Below, one piece after another: positions 1-8,131 of a DNA stretch of 64,000 bases (its first letter is position 1; every line of letters starts with the position of its first letter). Origin of the DNA: Vibrio sp. SCSIO 43135 (GTDB taxonomy: Bacteria > Pseudomonadota > Gammaproteobacteria > Enterobacterales > Vibrionaceae); contig NZ_CP071859.1 in assembly GCF_023716665.1 (NCBI RefSeq), positions 1,488,001 to 1,552,000 of the forward strand, read 5' to 3'. The notes beneath the pieces are model-generated. The model searched no databases and was not told the DNA's origin. It saw only the letters and a list, made by a program, of their open reading frames with translations. The position numbers and the translations under genes were made by a program.

Positions 1-258
1 GATCCCACCCATTACATCGTAGTAGGAAGCATCTAAAGCACTACTTGAAGAAGAGGCGTAGTCGGCGAGCAAAATCACACCAATCTGTTGACGCCTTTCA
101 AATCGGCTGTAAGTAAAGCCAACACCATCCATTTTTTCGCTTTCAGATGCGTAAGACGCGTCTACTTGGGTATAACCCAGCGATAAGTAATGATCGAAGC
201 TATTTGCCAGTGTGCTCGAAGAGAGTAACGCAGTGGCTAACGCAAGAGTCTTTTTCAT
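1..258 (-). CDS. Outer-membrane beta-barrel-like protein, N-terminal part only
   Basis: The frame opens at an ATG (complement of 256-258) and runs off the left edge without a stop, giving 86 residues. Residues 1-18 look like a signal peptide (MKKTLALATALLSSSTLA), cleaved after the A-x-A-like end. What follows alternates polar and hydrophobic residues with many Tyr, Ser and Gly, as in small porin-like or OmpW/OprF-type barrels, so an outer-membrane location is inferred. No family-specific motif is visible in this part, and the missing C-terminus prevents a firmer call. Confidence 0.55.
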   Translation of the reverse strand, partial: MKKTLALATALLSSSTLANSFDHYLSLGYTQVDASYASESEKMDGVGFTYSRFERRQQIGVILLADYASSSSSALDASYYDVMGGI

Positions 259-343
259 GATGTGCCTCGTAACTGTCTGATTCAACGATGGTATATCAAG
301 TGACTCTTAAGTGCACTTCGTTTGGTTATCCAATTGTAAGCGT

Positions 344-571
344 TTAAGAGCGATAAATTTTATCGAAGTTACCAGGGTTCCAGCCGATCATGACACGATC
401 GCCGATTTTCAACACAGGAACAGAGCGAGCACCTAATGCATCGAGCTCTTTTCGGCCACGTTGCATTTTTGCATTACACAGACGGTACTTAATGCCTTTT
501 GACTCTAAATAGCGTTGTGCATCTTTGCAGTGAGGACATTTATCTTTGACATAAAGAACGACGCGTTTCAT
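344..571 (-). CDS. Glutaredoxin-like thiol-disulfide protein
   Basis: A 75-residue, single-domain thioredoxin-fold protein. The redox motif CPHC is at residues 12-15 after the first beta strand, and the cis-proline signature SVPVL follows at about 50-54, both as in glutaredoxins and NrdH-type proteins. The length fits a minimal monothiol/dithiol glutaredoxin. It is cytoplasmic (no signal peptide) and probably reduces protein or mixed glutathione disulfides. It is transcribed away from the metallopeptidase gene at 736. The exact subfamily (GrxC-like versus NrdH-like) cannot be settled by eye. Confidence 0.85.
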   Translation of the reverse strand: MKRVVLYVKDKCPHCKDAQRYLESKGIKYRLCNAKMQRGRKELDALGARSVPVLKIGDRVMIGWNPGNFDKIYRS

Positions 572-735
572 ATGAGGCTCAATTTATAGGTTATGGCTAA
601 ATTATCGCGCGAAGTTTAACGGAAAACGTTGATTGGGAAAAGTATGGGTAAATCACTGGAAGAGCGTTAGGACAATAAACGCTATGATTCAGTAATTCAA
701 TTGGGCTAAACTTAGCGCCTTTCTACGCTGCTACG

Positions 736-1245
736 GTGATTTTTATGCACGCATTACTGCGTTACGTTCAAGGCTATCCAGAAAATATCGTCTCCCAAAT
801 TGATACATTAATTAGCAGCAACAAGTTGGTACCCTGGTTCGAGGCTCGTTATCCCGAAAATCACACTATCAAAAGTGAGAAGGCGTTATTCGAGTATTCG
901 ATTGAGATTAAAAATCGGTACATGAAGAAGACGGCACCGCTGAGTAAAGTGGTGTACGACAACAAAATTCACCTAATCAACAACGCGCTCGGGCTTCATA
1001 CTTATGTGACAAAAAATCACGGTGGAAAAACCAAGTCTAAAAACGAAATTCGTATCGCAAGTATATTTAAGGAAGCACCAGAGCCACTGCTGCGAATGCT
1101 AGTCGTTCACGAGTTAGCTCATATCAAAGAAAAGAACCACGATAAAGCGTTCTATCAACTGTGCTGCCACATGTTACCTGACTATCACCAGTTAGAATTA
1201 GACGCACGATTGTTTATGATTTATCAAGAATTAAAAGAGAGATAA
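736..1245 (+). CDS. YgjP-like zinc metallopeptidase family protein
   Basis: A 169-residue cytoplasmic protein with a clear zinc site: HELAHIKEKNH at residues 125-135 (two His, catalytic Glu, third His). This is the arrangement of the YgjP/WLM (DUF45, M48-related) family. Members are small soluble proteins; E. coli YgjP has been linked to UTP hydrolysis and proteolysis-like folds, so the substrate here is uncertain. The start is GTG at 736 or, equally possible, the in-frame ATG at 745. It lies 4 bp upstream of rlmF, so the two are probably cotranscribed. Confidence 0.8.
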   Translation: MIFMHALLRYVQGYPENIVSQIDTLISSNKLVPWFEARYPENHTIKSEKALFEYSIEIKNRYMKKTAPLSKVVYDNKIHLINNALGLHTYVTKNHGGKTKSKNEIRIASIFKEAPEPLLRMLVVHELAHIKEKNHDKAFYQLCCHMLPDYHQLELDARLFMIYQELKER

Positions 1246-1249
1246 CAGC

Positions 1250-2317
1250 TTGTCATCAGCAAAAAGATTGAAAGAGTTTACTAAGAAAAAGCAAGGCTCT
1301 AAGCCGCGAGACTTGAACGCTCAGGCTGCTTGTACAAAGGTGACTACCGTTAAGTCCAAAGCTGGCTTACACCCAAAGAATAAACATCATGGTCGTTATG
1401 ATTTCAAAGCGCTAGTTGCGGTCTCTCCTGAACTCGAATCGTATGTCATAAAGAATCCAAAAGGCGATCAAAGCATCGACTTTTCCGATCCTATTGCAGT
1501 TAAGTTGCTCAATAAAGCGCTACTTGCGCTGCATTATGATGTGCAAGAGTGGGATATCCCTCAAGGGTATTTGTGCCCGCCAATTCCTGGTCGTGCAGAC
1601 TATATTCATCGAGCGGCAGAATTGATCTCTCAAGAGTGCAGTCAAGTAAAACACGCTCTGATACGCGCGCTAGATATTGGTGTCGGTGCTAACTGTATTT
1701 ATCCGATTGTCGGAGTAACGGATTACGGCTGGCAGTATGTTGGCAGTGATGTGGATCCGGTTTCCGTCGAGAACTCACAGCGCATTGCCGATGCAAACTC
1801 CACATTGGCGACCAATATAGACTGTCGTTTGCAATCGGATAGTCGTCATTTTTTCAAAAATGTCATCCGTGAAGGCGAGCATTACGACATCACAACCTGC
1901 AATCCACCTTTTCACAAGTCTCTTGAGGAAGCGCAGCAGGGCAGCTTACGTAAGGTGAATAATCTTGCGGCAAATAAGAAAAAACGAGGTCAAAAGGTCG
2001 ATAGCCGTTCCATGGCTACAAAGGCGGAACTAAACTTTGGCGGCCAAAAAGCAGAGTTGTGGTGCCCTGGCGGCGAAGCGAGCTTTGTTAAAAACATGGC
2101 CTTTGAGAGCCGCGAGTTTGCTAAGCAAGTACTTTGGTTTACCACACTTATTTCCAAGAAAGAGAACGTTCGATGGCTGAGGAAAAACCTAGAAAAGGTT
2201 GGGGCATCCGAAGTTAGAATTGTCGAAATGAGTCAAGGCCAGAAGAACAGCCGATTTGTTGCTTGGACATTTAAAGATGAAGAAGAGCGACGTGAGTGGT
2301 TGAAAATCAAATGCTAA
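1250..2317 (+). CDS. rlmF: 23S rRNA (adenine(1618)-N(6))-methyltransferase RlmF
   Basis: A 355-residue SAM-dependent methyltransferase. Motif I is LDIGVGANCIYP (141-152), the acidic loop SDVDP is at 166-170, and the N6-adenine catalytic motif NPPF is at 218-221 followed by HKS, the RlmF-specific context. It methylates A1618 of 23S rRNA in E. coli. The protein is longer than the roughly 308-residue E. coli enzyme through a lysine-rich N-terminal extension, which may help RNA binding. Initiation appears to be at TTG 1250, just after the upstream stop codon, which suggests translational coupling. Confidence 0.9.
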   Translation: MSSAKRLKEFTKKKQGSKPRDLNAQAACTKVTTVKSKAGLHPKNKHHGRYDFKALVAVSPELESYVIKNPKGDQSIDFSDPIAVKLLNKALLALHYDVQEWDIPQGYLCPPIPGRADYIHRAAELISQECSQVKHALIRALDIGVGANCIYPIVGVTDYGWQYVGSDVDPVSVENSQRIADANSTLATNIDCRLQSDSRHFFKNVIREGEHYDITTCNPPFHKSLEEAQQGSLRKVNNLAANKKKRGQKVDSRSMATKAELNFGGQKAELWCPGGEASFVKNMAFESREFAKQVLWFTTLISKKENVRWLRKNLEKVGASEVRIVEMSQGQKNSRFVAWTFKDEEERREWLKIKC

Positions 2318-2349
2318 GCTTGTTGTAGGCATGGTAAGAGGGAAGAGTT

Positions 2350-2529
2350 ATGGAGTTTGAAATCTATCTTCCCTGCAACCCAGAATGGGTATGCGACATC
2401 CTACTGTATGGCTTTGCGGGTGTGTTTGGCTTGGTGGTATTGGTGGTCGTGGCGTATATCATTCGTGAATACCGTGTGATTCACCGAGTGCGTGTTGTTC
2501 GTCGCCGAAAGCGAACGCGCCGAAAATAG
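2350..2529 (+). CDS. Small single-pass membrane protein, hypothetical
   Basis: An ATG at 2350 follows a purine-rich ribosome-binding stretch (AGAGGGAAGAG) and opens a 59-residue frame ending at 2529. The protein has a short polar head, one hydrophobic segment (about residues 18-40, rich in Gly, Val and Leu) and a strongly basic tail (RVRVVRRRKRTRRK), predicting an N-out/C-in inner-membrane anchor by the positive-inside rule. It sits 32 bp after rlmF and converges on the PilW-like gene. I do not recognise the family. The ribosome-binding site and charge pattern are the only support. Confidence 0.6.
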   Translation: MEFEIYLPCNPEWVCDILLYGFAGVFGLVVLVVVAYIIREYRVIHRVRVVRRRKRTRRK

Positions 2530-2546
2530 GTCAACACGCCCTTGTA

Positions 2547-3269
2547 TCAACTCACTTCCATCATTTGATCGAGTTGGTTTTGGTATTTTATCTGCAGTGA
2601 TTTGTTACCTGCCGCTTTCTCTAATTGTATTAACAGCTGAAGTGATGGTTTCTGCAGGCCGTAGCGCTGGTGGATTTGCATCAATTTTATTCTCGCCTCC
2701 GTATACTCTCCGGCTTCAATTTCCAACTTTGCCAACTGTAAGATAGAGCGGACACGATTTGGATCGTGGTCGATGGTTCTTGCGAAGTAATATTTGGCTT
2801 GGTCTGTCTGGCCAGCTTTCAATGCACAAAAGGCCGCATTTTCATAGCTGGCTGATACTAAGTAGTAATAAGGCTGCTCGATGGCTTTATTAAAGTACTT
2901 ATCAGCTTGTTGGTATTCGCCTTGTTTACATAGAAAAGTACCGTAATTGTTGAGTATGTTGCCATTCTTTGGGTGCTGACGAAGGGCTTTTCGATAGGTA
3001 TTTCGTGCTGAATCCAACTCTCCAACTTGTTCGTAGTAGTGAGCCATAGAGAGTTGAGCTCGGTAGTAGGACGGCGCATGTTTTAGCGCAATTTCTAAGC
3101 TTTCTCTCGCTTTGAGCATGTTGCCTTGTTCTAAATAACCCAGCCCCAAGGTGATTCGTGATTCAGCCATATCAATTGGATCGGATTTAACTTCTGGTTT
3201 CCCATCTTGAGTGACCGTGACACAACCGAACAGGTTCGCAAGTAGAAAGAGGACCGCTGCGCGTTTCAT
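2547..3269 (-). CDS. pilW: PilW/PilF-type TPR lipoprotein (type IV pilus biogenesis)
   Basis: A 240-residue protein from ATG at 3269, which is preceded by AAAGG at good spacing; an upstream GTG at 3278 lies within that site and is unlikely. The lipobox ends LANLFGC, with Cys16 as the lipidated residue. The rest is tandem TPR helices, including the NNYGTFLC segment typical of PilW/PilF. In the family these outer-membrane-targeted lipoproteins assist assembly and stability of the type IV pilus secretin. It stands alone here rather than next to rlmN or ispG, so it could be a paralogue of the usual pilus gene. Confidence 0.75.
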   Translation of the reverse strand: MKRAAVLFLLANLFGCVTVTQDGKPEVKSDPIDMAESRITLGLGYLEQGNMLKARESLEIALKHAPSYYRAQLSMAHYYEQVGELDSARNTYRKALRQHPKNGNILNNYGTFLCKQGEYQQADKYFNKAIEQPYYYLVSASYENAAFCALKAGQTDQAKYYFARTIDHDPNRVRSILQLAKLEIEAGEYTEARIKLMQIHQRYGLQKPSLQLLIQLEKAAGNKSLQIKYQNQLDQMMEVS

Positions 3270-3373
3270 TGGCAACACCTTTATTTGGGTAAGTTCATGA
3301 TATTTCGCCCAATAATGGCGACAGCTTAGCTAGAAAAACAATGGCTCGCAGAGGGAATGCGATCGAGTTGGCA

Positions 3374-3400
3374 ATAAAAATGGCCGCATACAGCGGCCAT
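3374..3400 (-). terminator. Rho-independent terminator after metA
   Basis: On the minus strand a TGGCCGC/GCGGCCA stem with a 5-nt loop is followed directly by TTTTTATT. It lies 65 bp beyond the metA stop, so it most likely ends the metA transcript. Confidence 0.75.
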
Positions 3401-3465
3401 GATAAAGAGTCGAGACAGACAACAGATGTTTCCGTTGAGCTTTTGCTTGATAGAAACAGTCGTTG

Positions 3466-4407
3466 CTATAGATCTTTAGTGAACTTGTCTTCACTGAAGT
3501 GTTCGAGATCGTAAGGCGTTTGTTGGTAAACGCAGTAATTCAACCAGTTTGAGAACAGCAAATGTCCATGGCTTCGCCAGCTCGCGCACGGTTTGTTGTC
3601 TGGGTTGTTGTTTGGATAATAGTTAATTGGAATAGCAGGCTCCATACCTTCGCCCAAATCTCGAATGTACTCGTTATGTAGAGTCAATGCATCGTATTCT
3701 GGGTGGCCAGTTACAAACACGTTTCGTTTGTCTTTAGTCGCTGCCAGATAGACGCCTGCGATGTCCGAGGTGGCTAGAATATCGAGGTCGGTATGCTCTT
3801 CTAAAAATTCAGGTGAGAAGTCGGCATATCGAGAGTGCGGAGCAAGGAAAGTATCGTCAAAGCCCCTTAGAACAGGGTGGTATGGGTGATGAATTTGATG
3901 GTGATATACGCCTGACAGCTTCTCTTTTCGAGTTCGCTTAGGTAAGTCATAGAGCAACTTAAGGCCGGCTTGCGCCGCCCAACACACATACAAGGTTGAA
4001 GTCACATGTTCTTTCGCCCAATTCATGATGGTTTTGAGGTGATCCCAATACATCACATCTTCGAACTGAACTAAGCCTAGTGGAGCACCGGTGATGATCA
4101 GGCCATCGAAATTACGGTTTTTAACCATATCGAACTGGCGATAGAAGTTGTCGAGGTGCTCAGTTGGCGTGTTTTTGCTTGGTCGATCATCAATACGTAG
4201 TAACTCAACATCCACTTGCAGTGGGCTGTTGGAAAGTAGGCGTAAGAATTGCGTCTCGGTTTCAATCTTCTTAGGCATAAGATTTAGGATCAAAACCTTG
4301 AGTGGGCGAATCTCCTGAGTGGAGGCTCGTGACTCGGGCATCACGAAGATATTTTCTTCGCGTAGTACATCGGATGCAGGTAGTTGATCGGGGATCTTAA
4401 TTGGCAC
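3466..4407 (-). CDS. metA: Homoserine O-succinyltransferase MetA
   Basis: A 313-residue enzyme that activates homoserine with an acyl-CoA at the first committed step of methionine biosynthesis. The nucleophile is Cys142 (VCWAAQAG) and the dyad partners are His235 and Glu237 (VTGHPE), the same numbering as E. coli MetA. Length and motifs match the MetA (HTS) family; whether succinyl- or acetyl-CoA is used cannot be fixed by eye. Translation starts at GTG 4407 behind AGGGAGA. It is transcribed alone, with a MetJ-like operator just upstream and a terminator downstream. Confidence 0.95.
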   Translation of the reverse strand: MPIKIPDQLPASDVLREENIFVMPESRASTQEIRPLKVLILNLMPKKIETETQFLRLLSNSPLQVDVELLRIDDRPSKNTPTEHLDNFYRQFDMVKNRNFDGLIITGAPLGLVQFEDVMYWDHLKTIMNWAKEHVTSTLYVCWAAQAGLKLLYDLPKRTRKEKLSGVYHHQIHHPYHPVLRGFDDTFLAPHSRYADFSPEFLEEHTDLDILATSDIAGVYLAATKDKRNVFVTGHPEYDALTLHNEYIRDLGEGMEPAIPINYYPNNNPDNKPCASWRSHGHLLFSNWLNYCVYQQTPYDLEHFSEDKFTKDL

Positions 4408-4428
4408 AGCTTTCTCCCTAAGCTTTCT

Positions 4429-4444
4429 GGACGTCTATACATCC
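4429..4444 (-). promoter_or_regulatory. metA: Candidate MetJ operator (tandem met boxes)
   Basis: Two adjacent octamers, GGACGTCT and ATACATCC, lie 22 bp before the metA start. The first matches the met-box consensus AGACGTCT at 7 of 8 positions and the second at 5 of 8; MetJ binds such tandem boxes with S-adenosylmethionine as corepressor. The placement before metA supports repression by MetJ. Confidence 0.6.
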
Positions 4445-4522
4445 AAACTTAACTCAATAAGATTCAGATGTCGATAGCTATCTTTGATACAATTGAGGCT
4501 GTTTTTTCACTCGGTGTTGTTT

Positions 4523-4918
4523 ATGTCATTAACACTGACTCTAATTCGCGGGCTGCCAGGCTCGGGAAAATCTACGTTGGCCAAGACCATGGGTGTTGCT
4601 CACTATGAAGCCGATATGTATTTCATTGATGCTGATGGTAACTATGTGTACGACGCCGCAAAAATCTCTCAAGCGCATGATTGGTGCCGTCAACAAACGG
4701 AACAAAGCTTACGATCAGGTAATAGCGTGGTAGTGGCCAATACGTTTGTACGGTTATGGGAAATGAAAGCCTATCGTGCGCTAGCCAAGCGCTATCGCGC
4801 TGAATTAAAAGTGGTGGAATGTACTGGGCAGTACAGCAACATTCATGGGGTCGCGGAAGAAACCATTAACAAAATGAGAAAGAGGTGGCAAACGTGGCCA
4901 AGCGCTCAGCAATCGTAG
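4523..4918 (+). CDS. P-loop ATP-binding (kinase-like) protein
   Basis: A 131-residue protein from ATG 4523; a TTG 39 bp upstream also keeps the frame open but lacks a ribosome-binding site. The Walker A motif GLPGSGKST is near the N-terminus, followed by short helices and a VVVANTFV strand, as in small AAA/polynucleotide-kinase-like or zeta-toxin-like P-loop proteins. The substrate is unknown. The 3' end overlaps the next gene by about 25 bp, so the two are probably translated together. No antitoxin-like partner is visible, so a toxin role is not claimed. Confidence 0.7.
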   Translation: MSLTLTLIRGLPGSGKSTLAKTMGVAHYEADMYFIDADGNYVYDAAKISQAHDWCRQQTEQSLRSGNSVVVANTFVRLWEMKAYRALAKRYRAELKVVECTGQYSNIHGVAEETINKMRKRWQTWPSAQQS

Positions 4919-5331
4919 AAATGACATCCTACGGTGTGTATTCCACTTGGGATTCCAAATCCAAGCATCTACCTAAGATTCAAGAGTTCACCACAGACGT
5001 GTATGCGGAAGTGGATGTAGAATTTGGGTTCATCGTTAACATCAAGAAAGCGAAAGGTGCCTTGATACGTTACTGTATTGAACATCCTGGAGTATTAAGT
5101 AAGAAAGGGCAGGTGCTGGCCCCGTTTGACGGTGAGGAATATGTTGGCAGTAACGATTGGGATTTCTATCTAGGTGATACGATCCAACTTCTTTGCCCTG
5201 AAAATGGTTTGGAATCTAACATTGGTCATTGGCGAATGTCGATAGAGTTAGAGGGCAAAGAAGTTGCAGTAAAAACCTTTAATGTGCTCGCCAAAGACGA
5301 AGCACAGTTTTGGAAACATCGCGGGTTTTAA
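4894..5331 (+). CDS. DUF3859 family protein
   Basis: About 145 residues, with a region that reads like the DUF3859 family: the SYGVYSTWDSKSKHLPK opening, a beta-rich FGFIVNIKKAKG segment and a conserved NDWDFYLGD motif. The family is uncharacterised; the beta-sandwich-like pattern hints at a binding protein. There is no signal peptide. The best start is GTG 4894, with GAGGTGG seven bases upstream inside the preceding gene; ATG 4921 is an alternative. It ends tail-to-tail with the EAL gene, overlapping it by 4 bp. Confidence 0.7.
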   Translation: MAKRSAIVEMTSYGVYSTWDSKSKHLPKIQEFTTDVYAEVDVEFGFIVNIKKAKGALIRYCIEHPGVLSKKGQVLAPFDGEEYVGSNDWDFYLGDTIQLLCPENGLESNIGHWRMSIELEGKEVAVKTFNVLAKDEAQFWKHRGF

Positions 5332-6842
5332 TCTAATTTAGAGTCTTTGAACACCTGTTGTAGATCCGCAATGCCCATTGGTTTATAGAAATGATAACCC
5401 TGAAGGTATTGAACATCGAAGCCTGCTAGGTACTCGGCTTGCTGGGCGGTTTCTACACCTTCAGCAACAACCTTAACCTGCAGTTTATGCCCAAGTTCAA
5501 TGATTGTAGTGAGTACTGGTGCATTAACGGTTTCTAAACCAATGGTATCAACAAAGCACTTATCAATTTTTAGATGATCAAACGCTGTGTCTTGCAAGAT
5601 AGATAAAGACGTATGGCCAGTTCCGAAGTCATCAATAGAGATGATTAGCCCGCTGTCTCGCAGTTCTTTCAGTACGTCTCTACCGAGTTTATCGAGCATC
5701 TGCCTTTCTGTTACTTCGATACACAGCTTAATCCCAATGGCCTCAAACTGTTCTTTGTAGTGCGTCAATTCACTTACGCACGTCGAGGTATGTAAATAAG
5801 CAGGGGGAACATTGACCCCTAGGTGAATGTCGTTATCAGGCTGGAGGCTAGCAAGGTCGTAGAGTGCATGTTGCAATACATAGTCTGTTAGCGGAATGAT
5901 CAAGTTTTGTTCTTCAGCGAGAGGAATAAACACATCAGGCCGCACTAATCCTAGCGTTGGGTGATTCCAGCGGATTAACGCTTCGACTCCGCCAATCTTA
6001 TGGCCTTGGCTAGTGACGATGGGTTGATAGGCTAAGTAAAGCTCACCACGTTTTAGCCCTTTTTTTAAGTCATCGACCAATGAGTCGCGTCGTTTGAGTA
6101 GTCGGTTAGCGGCAAAAATCAGCAGGGAAATTAAAAGAGAAACTGGGACGCTGCCTGTTGCTGTGTAAAGCAGCCTAGCGTTGATGTAGTCTTCACTCGC
6201 TTCTGCAAGCATCGAAAAGCCATACTTTTTCGAAGTGTGGATATAGTGGTAGGTGTCGGATGTGAAAGTGGTATTCGCTGGGTAAACACGTGGCCCAAAC
6301 TTTACTTTAACGTAACTGAGCCTGTCGCTTTCAATTCGTCCTAGCCTTTGTAGCAGGAAGTTTCGGTCGACAACAGAGAATGCACCAGAAAAACCATCTC
6401 CTTCAATGGTATCAACAATTACTATGGTTCTTTGAGTTGGGTCGCCATTGATATCAAACAAGTACTCGCCAGTTTTAGTCCCTTTTTTGCCGATGAGAAG
6501 GGATAAGTCTTGGTCAATTTCACCACGTTTAGACGAACAAATAGCGATCCCATCTCGCACGATGATCATTTCTCGCACTAGGCTTTCAAACAGTAAATCT
6601 TCACGGATCAGACCACAGCTATCTGGATGCTGCATTGCTTGTTTGTTTTCGCTGTGGAGTTCTGAAATGATATCGTCAACGCGGGTGCTGTAGGTATTCA
6701 CAGTAGAGCGCAGGTTTGCTTGTATACCGTCGACGGCAACATAAAAAGAAGCGGGTAAAACGATCAATAACGGAATAATAAACACCGCTAGGAAAGACTT
6801 TATTTCAATAGTGAGTGTTGATCTAGAACTGCTGCTTTCCAT
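5328..6842 (-). CDS. CSS-motif/EAL-domain c-di-GMP phosphodiesterase
   Basis: A 504-residue inner-membrane protein. One transmembrane helix is at about 15-37, then a periplasmic CSS domain with the ICSS motif at 101-104, a second helix at about 230-247, and a cytoplasmic EAL domain (about 262-500). Catalytic signatures are present: EAL at 287-289, ENxxP-like NVPP at 344-347, DDFGTG at 404-409, KIDKCF at 425-430 and VVAEGVET at 458-465, so it should be active. CSS-EAL enzymes of enterics (PdeB/PdeC type) are controlled by the redox state of the periplasmic cysteines. The gene is monocistronic and convergent with the DUF3859 gene. Confidence 0.9.
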   Translation of the reverse strand: MESSSSRSTLTIEIKSFLAVFIIPLLIVLPASFYVAVDGIQANLRSTVNTYSTRVDDIISELHSENKQAMQHPDSCGLIREDLLFESLVREMIIVRDGIAICSSKRGEIDQDLSLLIGKKGTKTGEYLFDINGDPTQRTIVIVDTIEGDGFSGAFSVVDRNFLLQRLGRIESDRLSYVKVKFGPRVYPANTTFTSDTYHYIHTSKKYGFSMLAEASEDYINARLLYTATGSVPVSLLISLLIFAANRLLKRRDSLVDDLKKGLKRGELYLAYQPIVTSQGHKIGGVEALIRWNHPTLGLVRPDVFIPLAEEQNLIIPLTDYVLQHALYDLASLQPDNDIHLGVNVPPAYLHTSTCVSELTHYKEQFEAIGIKLCIEVTERQMLDKLGRDVLKELRDSGLIISIDDFGTGHTSLSILQDTAFDHLKIDKCFVDTIGLETVNAPVLTTIIELGHKLQVKVVAEGVETAQQAEYLAGFDVQYLQGYHFYKPMGIADLQQVFKDSKLD

Positions 6843-7000
6843 AGATACCGCGATTTTAATTGCTTTAGTTATTTATTTTATGAATCAATTAATGATAGAT
6901 GACAATAGTAAACTAAGCATTACAAAAAATGCGACCAACTTCATGATATATAACAGAAGTCTTACAAAGGAGAGGGCAAATCCGGGTGATAGATAAACGA

Positions 7001-8131
7001 TTAAGCGCTCTTTCGAGCGCTTAGTGAATACGTAGCGAGCGACAGCCAGCCGACCGCTTGTAGCCATAGAGTAGAAAACTCTTGGCTGATTTGCTGCCAT
7101 GATGCCCCCATTTGATTGGTTTTAAGAAAACCTTGAATGGCTGGAGTACTTGGAAATAACTGAGCAAGCCAATTAATGGGAGCTGGGATCATCTCCGTTG
7201 GCCATATAAAACCCGCCGAGAAAATGAGCGGCATTGAACTGATTAGGACAATTAGAGTGACGAGCTCTCTTCTCGGGGTAATTTGCCCTAGCCAAATCCC
7301 AATCGCACAAGAGCTGAGAAGGAAAGGAAACAAAAGCGCCAACAGTTGGGAAATATTGGCCAGTTGGTTAATACCATGCGAAGTAAAACTTGCGCCAAAA
7401 TAGTACATGGAGAGCAAAGTATAGATTCCGCAAAACACTAAGCTTCTAATCAAGACAAGTTTGATTGCAGAAAGCTGGCTCCAATACCCAGTACCAAATT
7501 TTTGGCTGCCGCCCATTAGTCCAGACGCCATCGCTAGTGTTTGTTGCAATATCAGTACGAACACTGCGGGTACAACGTAATTAACATAACCCATGTTCGG
7601 GTTGAACGTTGGTTTCATATTTAAAGAGAATGCAGCGTAATGGTTGGATGCTAAAGAAAGCGGTTCTCCCTCAACTAACAGCTTGGATACTTTTGCTTGC
7701 GCGGCGAGCGTCCCACCTGTTTGGGCTAGGCCCTCGACTATTGTTCCATATACCAAGAAATAAGACGCATCACCTGCATACGCCAAAGTAGGGCTCTTAC
7801 CCAACATCAAATCCTTGTAGAAGTGTTCTGGGATGACTAATAAACCCGTGATGTCCCCGTTTAAAAACGCTTGTTTGGCCGCTTCAATGGAGTGATCTCG
7901 CTGTACAACTTTTATTTGCGGTGTCGCATCCACCATACGTTCAAGCTGATAACTCACTTGGCTTTTATCAAGGTTCACCACACTAATCATCTGCTCACGT
8001 GGCGTTTGATTGGAGTATGGCAACGGATACAGAAACGAGTAGAAAATCACTCCACCAAATACGGTTAGTAGAACAACTGGATTTGATAGTAGCGCAGCTA
8101 CTTCCGCTTTTATCGCTTGGACGAGGTTCAT
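7001..8131 (-). CDS. ABC-2 family membrane permease (second of pair)
   Basis: A 376-residue protein with one N-terminal transmembrane helix (about 18-35), a large extracytoplasmic segment (about 40-170) and a C-terminal block of about five hydrophobic helices, the layout of YhhJ/YbhR-type ABC-2 permeases. Its start overlaps the stop of the preceding permease gene by 4 bp (ATGA), so the two are tightly coupled and probably form a heterodimer. A terminator hairpin overlaps its stop codon. The substrate is unknown. No nucleotide-binding subunit is encoded in the operon, which is unusual for this family. Confidence 0.85.
   Translation of the reverse strand: MNLVQAIKAEVAALLSNPVVLLTVFGGVIFYSFLYPLPYSNQTPREQMISVVNLDKSQVSYQLERMVDATPQIKVVQRDHSIEAAKQAFLNGDITGLLVIPEHFYKDLMLGKSPTLAYAGDASYFLVYGTIVEGLAQTGGTLAAQAKVSKLLVEGEPLSLASNHYAAFSLNMKPTFNPNMGYVNYVVPAVFVLILQQTLAMASGLMGGSQKFGTGYWSQLSAIKLVLIRSLVFCGIYTLLSMYYFGASFTSHGINQLANISQLLALLFPFLLSSCAIGIWLGQITPRRELVTLIVLISSMPLIFSAGFIWPTEMIPAPINWLAQLFPSTPAIQGFLKTNQMGASWQQISQEFSTLWLQAVGWLSLATYSLSARKSA
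7002..7023 (-). terminator. Terminator hairpin overlapping the permease stop codon
   Basis: TAAGCGCTC and GAGCGCTTA form a 9-bp perfect stem with a 4-nt loop, covering the stop codon of the last gene of the export operon. The following minus-strand sequence is only moderately T-rich, so termination efficiency is uncertain. Confidence 0.55.

Noticed and set aside
2492..2746. Open frame on the plus strand across the PilW-like gene
   Set aside because: It lies antisense to a clear lipoprotein gene and overlaps the small membrane gene in another frame; no start signal.
6811..6996. Short plus-strand frame upstream of the EAL gene
   Set aside because: AT-rich, overlaps the EAL start antisense, and has no ribosome-binding site or recognisable product; the gap is more likely promoter sequence.
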